Part shown: positions 1 through 7,060 of the stretch, one piece after another
Numbering within the stretch: position 1 is the stretch's first letter
How the letters are laid out: each line of letters opens with the position of its first letter
Origin: JBEKZQ01 sp049509675
GTDB lineage: Bacteria; Planctomycetota; Planctomycetia; Pirellulales; Thermoguttaceae
DNA length: 9,414 bases
Assembly: GCA_049509675.1 (NCBI GenBank)
Contig: JBEKZQ010000275.1
Location: 1-9,414 of the forward strand
Reading direction: 5' to 3'
The notes under the pieces: model-generated
Database searches by the model: none
Told to the model about the DNA's origin: nothing
The model's input: only the letters and a program-made list of their open reading frames with translations
Position numbers and translations under genes: made by a program

Positions 1-264
1 ATCAGATTCGGGCGGGCGCGTCCAGCGAATTGTTCGAAATTTGTGAGAAATTTGCCAAGAGAAAACTGCAAGGTTGCCATGCGCGACGCGTAGCACGGGC
101 TTCCAGCCTGTGACTGACGGCCCGGATGGCCGTGCTACCTCTCAATCTCGGCGAGCTACGCGACATCGCCGTCGGCCTGAAGGCCGTATTTCTGCGGTTC
201 TGCACCTAAGAACGGAAGAGCCAATATCTGGCGACAAGTTCTTGGCTCCGTGCCCAGAGATTCG
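1..264. other. Gene-free left edge
   Basis: No convincing coding region is present on either strand; the short open frames have no recognisable domain. The stretch holds the REP-like palindrome described separately at 90-138 and a small hairpin at 173-186 (CGGCC, loop TGAA, GGCCG). Either could sit in the 3' end of the regulator transcript that runs leftwards from 2242, but neither is followed by a T-run, so I do not call a terminator. Confidence 0.6.
90..138. repeat. REP-like palindromic repeat
   Basis: A 49-bp imperfect palindrome has perfect 9-bp outer arms, GTAGCACGG at 90-98 and CCGTGCTAC at 130-138. The arms stay similar inwards (GCTTCC on the left, and GGAT followed by GG on the right). 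From memory, elements built on TAGCACGGGCTTCCAGCC are scattered through many planctomycete genomes. A single copy in this window cannot show that. It lies beyond the 3' end of the regulator gene and may act as a transcript-end hairpin. Confidence 0.6.
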
Positions 265-2242
265 TCACATTCGCGGCTCGGCCCCGTTGTCCCCGCCCGA
301 GTCTCCAGCATCAGGCGTCTCCATTCCTAACTGCCGCATCTTACGGTAAAGATTGGAGCGATGCACGCCCAGCCGCGCCGCAGCCCGGCTCATGTTTCCC
401 CCGGATTGCTCGATCATCCGCCGGATGTAGTCGGTCTGAAAGCGAACGGTAGCCTCGGAAAGAGAATGACCGAGGTCGCCGGCCTGCAAGGATTGGGCCC
501 GAGGCGAAAGAATGAAGGCCAAGTCCTCGACCTCGATGCGATCCTCCGTGGAAAGATAGGCCAGCCGTTCCATCAGGTTCCTTAACTCGCGGACATTGCC
601 CGGCCAACGATGTTCCAGGAGCCGTTTTCGGGCTGCGGGCGAGAATTCGGGCACTTTACGGCGGGCCCGCTTGCAAAAATCCTGCAAGAAATGCTCCGCC
701 AGGAGGGGGATGTCGCCGGGCCGTTGGCAGAGCGGGGGCAGTTCCAGCGTCACCACGTTCAAGCGGAAGTACAGGTCTTCGCGGAACCGCTTGCGGCGGA
801 NNNNNNNNNCTGGCCGCCAGCACGCGGGCATCGGTCGGGATCGGCGTGGAGCCGCCCACTCGCACCAATACCCGCTCCTCCAGGACGCGCAGCAGCTTGG
901 CCTGGCCGCTGAGGCTCAACTCGCCGATCTCGTCGAGAAACAGCGTGCCGCCGGACGCCAGTTCGAACTTCCCGGCGCGCGTCTCGCGGGCATCGGTGAA
1001 AGCGCCTTTCTCATGTCCGAACAACTCGCTTTCCGCCAAGGTCTCGGGAATGGCGGCACAGTTGACGGCCACGAACGGATGATCGCGCCGCGGACTAAGA
1101 TAATGGATCGATTGGGCCACCACCTCCTTGCCCGTACCGTTCTCACCGCCGATCAACACCGATAAGTCGGTATTGGCAACACGGCGGATGGTCGAACGCA
1201 GGGCCTCAATCGACGGGCTGTCGCCGATCAATCGCACGCCCTCGGCCGCCTGGTTGGCGATTTGCCGATTGGTGGAGAGGAGATTTTGGCGATCCCGGGC
1301 ATTTTCCAACGCCACGGCAGCGTGGCTCGCCAGTTCCACCAGGGCCTCCTCATCTTCCCGGGTGAAACTGCCGGAAAGCTTGTTAATCAACTCGAAAACG
1401 CCGAACAGCTCACCGGAACGGCCCCGCAGCGGCACGCACAACAGCGTTCGCGTATGGTAACCGAGTTGCGCGTCGACGCGGCGATCGATTGCCTCCGGCT
1501 CGCTGGCAGCATCCGCGCGTCGCGGCTGTCCGCTCTGGACGACCTGGCCGACCACGCCGCGATCGTCGGGGATCTCCAGCTCGCCGCCTTTGATTCCCAG
1601 GGCCGGCCGGCCCACCAGGCGGTGATTCGGCCGATCCCAGAGAAAGATGCTGGCACGATCGGCGTACAGCAGTCGCCTTGCCGCCTCGGCCATCTCGTCC
1701 AACAACGGCTTTACTTCGCGCGTCTGATTCCATTGGTTGGCAATCGCCAAAATGGCCTCCAGCCGACGCAGCCGCCGTTGGCTTTGCAGCCGTTGGCGGA
1801 CGCAATCCAAGCCTTCATGGATGATCGGGGCAAGTTGTTGCGTTTCCGCCAGCGCTCGGGCCGAGTCTGCTCCCGCGGCCAAATGAACTACCAAGGTCTC
1901 TGAGGCAACGGCGCGGGGGGCCAGCGGAGCGGCGATCCATTGTCCCCGTGCCAGCGCTAATTCGCGATCCAATGCCTCGGCCAGCAGTTCCACCGGCAAC
2001 GACTTTCCCATGCCTGCCTCCGCCATGACCAGCCAGCGGCCGGCCTCCACTGAGACCAGGGCCAAGTAGTCCCCGCGCACAGCGGCCGAGACTGCCGGAA
2101 GCGCATCGGCGAGCCAGTGGCTCGGCTCACCGGCCTTCGCGGCCAGCAGGAGCAATCGGGCCGCGACGGCGGCAGCGTCCGGCGCTAAGGAAACCGTCAC
2201 ATTGCGATGTGCCGAGGCATGGCTTGGCTTGCCGGCGACCAT
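265..2242 (-). CDS. Sigma-54-dependent transcriptional regulator, GAF-AAA+-Fis HTH (interrupted by assembly gap)
   Basis: Bacterial enhancer-binding protein: a AAA+ ATPase that remodels RNA polymerase carrying sigma-54 to open promoters. Residues 1-150 look like a degenerate GAF sensor. A clear GAF domain covers about 165-315. The AAA+ domain starts near 338: Walker A GENGTGKE (366-373), GAFTDA loop (413-418, usually GAFTGA), Walker B TLFLDEIGE (433-441), candidate arginine fingers R461 and R473. After the N run it continues with RFREDLYFRLNVV and WPGNVREL, and ends in a Fis-type helix-turn-helix (about 606-645). No receiver domain is seen, so a ligand-sensing GAF is the likely input; the ligand is unknown. 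The ATG at 2240-2242 follows AAAGG at good spacing, with a possible -10 (TATAAC) at 2259-2264. With the gap restored the protein would be about 663 residues. It is divergent from the protease gene, which could be a target, but I found no -24/-12 site there. Confidence 0.9.
801..809. other. Run of 9 N (assembly gap of wrong length)
   Basis: Nine N lie inside the AAA+ domain of the regulator. The reading frame upstream (ending VLAA plus AG) and the one downstream (TC plus RRKRFREDL) are out of phase by one base across the nine N. The true gap must leave remainder 2 when divided by 3. The family consensus (AA-[TS]NRDLxxxV-RxGRFREDL) predicts 23 missing bases, so the frame break is an artefact and not a pseudogene. 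Confidence 0.85.
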
Positions 2243-2280
2243 GCGGACCTTTCCGGAAGTTATATGGTTGTGAGGCTCAG

Positions 2281-2349
2281 GCCGGATTATTCATAGACTG
2301 TAGGGTGGCGTCGAGCAAACCCTGGTTCTGGTGGGTCTTCGGTCGCTTA
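2281..2349. repeat. Truncated copy of a dispersed inverted-repeat element
   Basis: It matches the left half of the full element at 5178-5351, in the same orientation. Shared blocks are GGATTATTC (2284-2292), TGTAGGGTGG (2299-2308), GTCGAGCAAACC (2310-2321) and CTTCGGTCGCTT (2337-2348). One extra C interrupts the second arm at 2309. Similarity stops after about 2349, and the right-hand terminal arm is missing. Two diverged copies of different length in one window indicate a dispersed family. Confidence 0.75.
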
Positions 2350-2578
2350 TCAGCTTACCGAATCACTGTGACGGCAAAGTTACCATAAGTATATCCTTTT
2401 GACAACACGTATAGCCACAAGAGGTTACCATAAACCATCCTTCGGTGTTATTTGTCGCACTGGCGACGTTAATGTCCGCATTGACCACCGCAACGCACCG
2501 GGATAAACTCCGCCTCCTCGTCTGAAATGCAGGAAAACTTCACCAATTCTTCCCCGTTTACTTGACCGGCCTGCTTTC

Positions 2579-2607
2579 TTGACACACATTTCACTTAGCG
2601 GTTACTC
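2579..2607 (+). promoter_or_regulatory. Possible sigma-70 promoter for the protease gene
   Basis: A perfect -35 TTGACA lies at 2579-2584. Seventeen bases further on is TTACTC (2602-2607), a poor -10. TATCAT at 2621-2626 is a better -10 by sequence but has no -35 at proper spacing. If the first pair is used, transcription would begin near 2614 and give a leader of about 200 bases that contains the structured region at 2640-2821. Confidence 0.3.
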
Positions 2608-2639
2608 GTCTTCTCCATCTTATCATTACCTGTCCTGAA

Positions 2640-2821
2640 ACTGGGTACGGTGTGCGGCTCGGCAGTGAGACCGACCTGACTCCGCAGGAGTACCGGTCCT
2701 CAGCCTGGGCCGTTCGCAGTACCACAAACCGCCATTCGGCGGCGTAGCCAAGGGTCTCGCCTTCCCCTCCCCGGACACTCCCGGCCGGGACGACTTGGCT
2801 ACCGAAATCACGGTAGGCACT
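2640..2821 (+). promoter_or_regulatory. Structured 5' leader of the protease mRNA, candidate cis-regulatory RNA
   Basis: Several helices can be drawn by eye. A long stem-loop at 2656-2705 has GGCT/AGCC at its base, then GACCG/CGGTC (2669-2673/2694-2698), then ACTCC-GCA-GGAGT (2679-2691). CCGCC-ATTC-GGCGG is at 2729-2742. A long-range 9-bp stem joins GTAGCCAAG (2744-2752) to CTTGGCTAC (2794-2802), extended inside by GTCTC/GGGAC. A competing hairpin CTACCG-AAATCA-CGGTAG (2799-2816) shares bases with that stem and covers the GGTAGG just before the ATG. Two mutually exclusive helices of this kind are typical of riboswitch-like leaders. No known class is matched with confidence and the ligand, if any, is unknown. 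Confidence 0.45.
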
Positions 2822-5176
2822 ATGCAACGTCGAGATCGCCGTTGGGCGAAGCGGGGATTGCTCCGCTCGCACAAGACCCTGCGTCTGGAGCAATTGGAGG
2901 ATCGCCGCTACTTGAGCGGCACTGCTCCCAATGATCCGCAGTTCTCGCAAGAGTGGGGCCTGCAGAACTCCGGCCAGAGCGGCGGCACGCCGGGCGCCGA
3001 CATCAACGCCCCGGCGGCGTGGGCCATTTCCACGGGCAGCCGCAACGTGGTCGTGGCCGTGATCGACTCGGGCGTGGACTACACGCATTCCGACCTGGCC
3101 GCCAACATGTGGACCAATCCGCTGGATACGGCCGCCAATGGATACAATTGCGGCGACGGATTCGCCGGCGACGTCCACGGCTACAACTTCGTCGGCGATA
3201 ACGGCAATCCGATGGACGACTATGGGCACGGCACCAACGTTGCCGGCATCCTCGGGGCCGTGGGCAACAACGGGCAGGGCGTCGCGGGCGTCGATTGGTC
3301 GGTCTCGATCATGGCCCTGAAGTACCTTGATGCCAACGGCTCGGGTTACACCTCCGACGCCGTGCGGGCCATCAACTACGCCATCATGATGCGCACCCAG
3401 TATGGCGTGAATGTCCGCGTGATCAACGCCAGTTGGAGCGCCGACGTGAACGATCCGGCGCTGGCCGCCGCCGTGCAGGCGGCCGGCAACGCGGGCATTC
3501 TGGTCGTGGCCGCCGCGGGCAATTACGGCGCCAACGACGATTCGGCCCCACAATATCCAGCCAATTACGCACTGCCCAACGTCTTGTCGGTTGCCGCCAC
3601 CGATCGCACCGACCACCTGGCCAGTTTCAGCGACTATGGCCCGACGACCGTCAGCCTGGCGGCCCCCGGCCAATCGATTTACAGCACGGTTCTGGGCGGC
3701 TACGGGGCGTATTCGGGCACGAGCATGGCGGTGCCGGAAGTCAGCGGCGTGGCCGCACTGGCTTGGTCGGTCGACCCCAACGCCACGGTGGCGCAGGTTC
3801 GCAATGCCATCTTGCAAGGCGTCGACCGCCTGCCGTCTCTCGCCGGCAAGGTTGCCAGCGGCGGCCGCCTGGACGCCTACAACACGCTCCAGATCATTCG
3901 TCAACTCCTGCCCACGCCTACGCCGACCCCGGCGCCTACGCCGACCCCGGCGCCTACGCCGACTCCGGTTCCCACGCCGACTCCGACGCCCACGCCAAGC
4001 CCGGCACCCGCGCCCACTCCTGCGCCCACGCCAAGCCCGGTGCCGAAACCAACTCCCGCTCCCGTTCCTACGCCCGCCCCGGCTCCCGCTCCCGTGACGC
4101 CCAGCAAGCCGAGTCCGCCGGTCGTCGGCACGCTCGTCGTCAATCCGGGAGCAATCAGCGCCGGCACCCAGGTGACCCTGACGGCCGGCGGCATTACCGA
4201 CGCCCACGGCACGCTCAGCGCGCTGTACTTCTATGTCGATAGCAACGCAAACGGCCAATGGGATTGGGGCGACCGAGTCGCGGCCAGCGTCACCACGGTC
4301 AGCAACGGTCAGGCCAGCGTTACGATGAACACGGCCGGAATGGCGGCGGGCAACACGCGGCTGTTCGTCCGCGCCATCGACACCCTGGGCCAATGGAGCA
4401 GCGCGGTCGGCGCCACGCTGACGATTGTCGGGCCGACGCGCCTGGAGGCGATCGCCCCGCAGACCGTTTCCGCCGGCGGCTCGCTCGCCTTGGCGCTGAA
4501 CGGCAGCGGTGGCAACGGCAGCCCCTTGACGTACACTGCCCATGTTGTCACCGCCGATCCCCTGGCGCAGCAGGCCTACACGCTCCAACAGCGGTTGGGC
4601 CTGCGCGCCGGCGCAGCATACGCCGACAACACGGGCGGATGGCAGGAACGGTATCTGGCCGGGGCCAACGGATCGGTCTATTTCATCGTTCCCAACGGCA
4701 CGTTCTACCACCTGCTGGGCGGCAGCGTGGCCCAGAGCGCGGTGCTCGCCTTCCTGACCCCCGCCTACTATAACAACCTGAGCCTGCTCTACAACGCGCA
4801 ACCGCAGAGTGCGGCCGCCTCGACCGGCAGCGCAACGGCTACCGTGTCGGGCAACATCTTGTCCGTCGTACCGGCCGTGTCCTGCAGCGGCAGTTTCCAG
4901 GTCCAGGTGACGGCCAGCGACGGCCGGAGCACCGCCTCGCAGACATTTACGGTAACGGTGACCGCTCCCGCGGCGACCAGCGCCGCCCAGGTCCGCGCGG
5001 TGGCGGCCTGCTACGATCCACAACCGGCATCCAGCGTCCCCAACTCCTCGGGCGTCGACATGCTGCTGGCGGAAGATGCGGCCGCACCGGCCGCGCGGCA
5101 AAGGCGAACGTCGGCCGTCGACGTCGGCGCGCTGGATGCCATCCTTTCGCAGTGGGCCACCGCCGTCGCGCGTTAA
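2822..5176 (+). CDS. Secreted subtilisin-like (S8) serine protease with Pro/Thr linker and Ig/cadherin-like C-terminal domains
   Basis: Predicted extracellular serine endopeptidase of 784 residues. The basic N-terminus carries RLEQLEDRRYLSG (21-33), the LEPR-XLL motif of planctomycete surface and secreted proteins; no classical hydrophobic signal peptide is visible. The S8 domain covers about 40-362. The triad is D82 (AVIDSGVD), H136 (GHGTNVAG) and S301 (GTSMAVP), with oxyanion N234 (AAGN), so it should be active. A Pro/Thr/Ala linker (364-432) connects to a beta-rich domain (about 436-536) with an EF-hand-like loop, DSNANGQWDWGD (473-484), probably calcium-binding. A second domain (about 541-714) resembles a cadherin/Ig fold split by an insert of about 80 residues. 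I chose ATG 2822 over the in-frame TTG at 2795 because the motif then sits at the usual distance from the start; TTG 2795 also falls inside the leader stem. Substrate unknown. Confidence 0.9.
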   Translation: MQRRDRRWAKRGLLRSHKTLRLEQLEDRRYLSGTAPNDPQFSQEWGLQNSGQSGGTPGADINAPAAWAISTGSRNVVVAVIDSGVDYTHSDLAANMWTNPLDTAANGYNCGDGFAGDVHGYNFVGDNGNPMDDYGHGTNVAGILGAVGNNGQGVAGVDWSVSIMALKYLDANGSGYTSDAVRAINYAIMMRTQYGVNVRVINASWSADVNDPALAAAVQAAGNAGILVVAAAGNYGANDDSAPQYPANYALPNVLSVAATDRTDHLASFSDYGPTTVSLAAPGQSIYSTVLGGYGAYSGTSMAVPEVSGVAALAWSVDPNATVAQVRNAILQGVDRLPSLAGKVASGGRLDAYNTLQIIRQLLPTPTPTPAPTPTPAPTPTPVPTPTPTPTPSPAPAPTPAPTPSPVPKPTPAPVPTPAPAPAPVTPSKPSPPVVGTLVVNPGAISAGTQVTLTAGGITDAHGTLSALYFYVDSNANGQWDWGDRVAASVTTVSNGQASVTMNTAGMAAGNTRLFVRAIDTLGQWSSAVGATLTIVGPTRLEAIAPQTVSAGGSLALALNGSGGNGSPLTYTAHVVTADPLAQQAYTLQQRLGLRAGAAYADNTGGWQERYLAGANGSVYFIVPNGTFYHLLGGSVAQSAVLAFLTPAYYNNLSLLYNAQPQSAAASTGSATATVSGNILSVVPAVSCSGSFQVQVTASDGRSTASQTFTVTVTAPAATSAAQVRAVAACYDPQPASSVPNSSGVDMLLAEDAAAPAARQRRTSAVDVGALDAILSQWATAVAR
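3916..3969 (+). repeat. 18-bp in-frame tandem repeat in the linker
   Basis: Three units of GCCTACGCCGACCCCGGC lie at 3916-3933, 3934-3951 and 3952-3969, the last with two changes. They encode part of the proline-rich spacer. A looser repeat of CCN-ACN codons continues to about 4100. Copy number may vary between strains through slippage without breaking the frame. Confidence 0.75.
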
Positions 5177-5177
5177 A

Positions 5178-5351
5178 GCGGATTATTCATAAAAATGTAG
5201 GGTGGGTCGAGCAAACCGTTGTACTGGTGGAGCTTCGGTCGCTTGCCGCCGGTCTGATTCGTTAACCGGGTGCGGAGCGGAGTTTCGTCGGTTTGCGAGC
5301 CCCACCATAATGTTGCGCGACCTCGACCCACCCTACACGAATAATCCGGGC
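5178..5351. repeat. Full-length dispersed inverted-repeat (MITE-like) element
   Basis: An element of about 174 bp lies between the convergent ends of the protease gene and rimO. Its terminal arms are perfect inverted repeats: GGATTATTC (5180-5188) with GAATAATCC (5339-5347), and TGTAGGGTGGGTCGAG (5196-5211) with its complement at 5322-5337. GCAAACC and GGTTTGC inside extend the symmetry. It has no coding capacity, so it would need a transposase in trans. It begins one base after the protease stop codon. The RNA would fold into a long hairpin from either side, so it may serve as a transcript end for both genes. A truncated copy is at 2281-2349. Confidence 0.75.
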
Positions 5352-5400
5352 TAAATCGACAGTCCGCTTGCGGGAGAGAAACAGTTCAGGCCGGCCTTAA

Positions 5401-6765
5401 CTACCCGGCCACGGCAATCAGGTCATAACCCTGGGCCGTCACGATCTCGCAGGCCACGATCTGTCCCGGCCGCAGGCCCTCGCCGGTAACATAGACCAGC
5501 CCATCCACCTCCGGGGCGTCGGCATAGCTGCGCCCCACGAAGGCATTTTCTTCGCCGGGGATCTGGTCATCGATGAGGATGTCCAGGCGGCGTCCCACTT
5601 GGGCCTCGTTCCAGGCAAAGGCGATCTTCTGCTGGGCCGTCAGCAGGCGGTCGCGACGCTCCGACTTTACGTGTTCAGGCAATGCGCCTTCCAGGTCCGC
5701 CGCCACCGTGCCCGGCTCCTCGCTGTAGGCAAACGCGCCCAGGCGCTCGAACCGCTGCCGGCCCACGAACTCCAGCAGTTCCTCGAACTCCGCGTCGGTC
5801 TCGCCGGGAAAGCCGGCAATCAGCGTGGTCCTTAGCACCAGGCCCTTGACGGCCGCCCGCAACCGCTCCAGCAGCCGCTCCGTCTCGCGCCGGGTCACCT
5901 GCCGCCGCATGCGGGCGAGCACCGCGTCGTTGATGTGCTGCAACGGCAGGTCCAGATACGGCAGGACTTTGCCCGCCGCGGCGATCACCCGGATCAGCTC
6001 GTCGCTAATGTGCATGGGATAAAGGTACATCAGGCGGATCCAGGCCAGGCCCTCGACCCGATCCAAGCGGAGCAGCAACTCCGCCAGCCGGGGCTCGCCA
6101 TACAGGTCCAGCCCGTAGGCGCTGGTGTCTTGGGCCACGAGCACCAGTTCCCGGGCTCCGTCGCCGGCCAATTCCTCGGCCTCGGCCACGATCTCCTCGA
6201 TCGGCTTGCTGGCAAAGGGACCGCGCAGCTTGGGAATGGCGCAGAAGCTGCAAACCCGATTGCAGCCCTCGGCGATCTTAAGGAAGGCCAAATGGCGGGG
6301 CGTGATCCGCAGCCGGCCGCGATCGGCCAACGGCCGGGCCGGGGCGGGCCGAAAAACGCTCCGCTGTTCGACCACCCCTGCCACCATCCGTGCCACCGCC
6401 GCAGCGATCTCGTCCCGGGCAAAGACCCCCACGAGTTGATCGATCTCGGGATACATCTCCAGGAGCTTTTCCTTGTCGCGTTGCGCCAGGCAGCCGGCCA
6501 CGACCACGCCGCCCAGCCGCCCTTGCTGTATCAGGCCGATCATCTCGCGGATGGCCGCGTGCGATTCATGCCGGGCGTCGCCGATGAAGCCGCAGGTGTT
6601 GATGATGACGAAATCCGCCCCCTCCGGCTCGGCCGTCATGCGAAAACCTTGCAGCCGCAACAGGCCGGCCATCCGCTCGCTGTCCACAAGATTCTTAGGG
6701 CAGCCCAGGCTTATCAGGCAATAACTCCCCTTGGAACGGTTCGTTGGCACTTCCTTGGAAGTCAT
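5401..6765 (-). CDS. rimO: Ribosomal protein S12 methylthiotransferase RimO
   Basis: Cytosolic radical-SAM enzyme that adds a methylthio group to the beta-carbon of a conserved aspartate of ribosomal protein S12, using S-adenosylmethionine and two [4Fe-4S] clusters. The 454 residues match the family (about 440-450). The N-terminal methylthiotransferase domain has C22 (SLGCPKN), C58 (NTCGF) and C92 (GCLAQR). The radical-SAM core has CxxxCxxC at C168, C172 and C175 (GCNRVCSFCAIP). A TRAM domain closes the protein from about 388. The openings SLGCPKNLVDSE and INTCGFI favour RimO over the tRNA enzyme MiaB. The ATG at 6763-6765 has only a weak AGG upstream. TACAAT at 6783-6788 could be a -10 but lacks a clear -35, since the inverted-repeat element begins just beyond it. 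Confidence 0.95.
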   Translation of the reverse strand: MTSKEVPTNRSKGSYCLISLGCPKNLVDSERMAGLLRLQGFRMTAEPEGADFVIINTCGFIGDARHESHAAIREMIGLIQQGRLGGVVVAGCLAQRDKEKLLEMYPEIDQLVGVFARDEIAAAVARMVAGVVEQRSVFRPAPARPLADRGRLRITPRHLAFLKIAEGCNRVCSFCAIPKLRGPFASKPIEEIVAEAEELAGDGARELVLVAQDTSAYGLDLYGEPRLAELLLRLDRVEGLAWIRLMYLYPMHISDELIRVIAAAGKVLPYLDLPLQHINDAVLARMRRQVTRRETERLLERLRAAVKGLVLRTTLIAGFPGETDAEFEELLEFVGRQRFERLGAFAYSEEPGTVAADLEGALPEHVKSERRDRLLTAQQKIAFAWNEAQVGRRLDILIDDQIPGEENAFVGRSYADAPEVDGLVYVTGEGLRPGQIVACEIVTAQGYDLIAVAG

Positions 6766-6790
6766 CGTGGTTCTGACCTGGGATTGTAGT

Positions 6791-6914
6791 CTAGTGGTCT
6801 GTCCATTTCGGCATTACCGGTTGGGTGCCACTGCTGGCTTGCCCAGCAGTGCTGGAAACACGGTTGGACAAGCCAACCGTGGCACCCGTAAACTCAAGTT
6901 GGACAGACCACTAG
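6791..6914. mobile_element. 124-bp MITE-like element with nested palindromes
   Basis: Perfect 15-bp terminal inverted repeats, CTAGTGGTCTGTCCA (6791-6805) and its complement (6900-6914), enclose a second stem GGGTGCCA/TGGCACCC (6823-6830/6880-6887). Inside that are two hairpins: CACTGCTGG/CCAGCAGTG (6829-6837/6843-6851) and CACGGTTGG/CCAACCGTG (6859-6867/6873-6881). The whole could extrude as a cloverleaf. There is no open frame, so it would be non-autonomous. The CTAG ends suggest a TA-duplicating (IS630/Tc1-like) mover, which as I recall favours CTAG targets; this is inference. It lies between rimO and hemH. Confidence 0.75.
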
Positions 6915-7060
6915 GCCGCAAACGGCCACACGCCGACTGGGCAACAGGTACTTTGAGTAGGGGATCGCGTCACGTAAAATGCCGCAGGGACCCTGCCCAA
7001 CGTGCAATATCAAATCGTATCCGATTCCACGCCTCAGGGTAAGCCGGGGGGGTAGAAGGG

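Larger units (their letters stand above)
2243..2639. other. Divergent intergenic region, upstream part
   Basis: No gene is visible. It contains the truncated repeat at 2281-2349, two perfect copies of GTTACCATAA (2379-2388 and 2424-2433), and the candidate promoter near 2579. The part from about 2350 to 2640 is more AT-rich than the genes around it, as expected of a control region. I see no sigma-54 -24/-12 element, although a sigma-54 activator is encoded next to it. Confidence 0.6.

Noticed and set aside
1999..2022. AEAGMGKS in the regulator N-terminus resembling a P-loop
   Set aside because: The first glycine is missing, no Walker B follows, and the surroundings read as a degenerate GAF domain; the real ATPase motif is at residues 366-373.
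2795..2821. Upstream TTG start for the protease
   Set aside because: It lies inside the leader stem; ATG 2822 gives the usual short basic lead before the LEPR-XLL motif.
2640..2821. GEMM-I (c-di-GMP) riboswitch
   Set aside because: Only fragments resemble it; the GNRA tetraloop, the GCAAAGCC core and the final GGGTTACCG element are absent, so it is reported only as an unclassified structured leader.
2591..5101. 836-codon open frame antisense to the protease gene
   Set aside because: Its translation is Arg/Gly-rich low complexity without domains, and it mirrors the GC-rich third positions and proline codons of the real gene on the other strand.
5935..6789. 284-codon open frame on the plus strand across rimO
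   Set aside because: It is a shadow of a high-GC gene; rimO on the minus strand has all expected cysteines and full length.
6984..6996. GCAGGG-A-CCCTGC palindrome between rimO and hemH
   Set aside because: It is short and has no following T-run, so it is not supported as a terminator or operator. The rest of 6915-7060 shows nothing recognisable.
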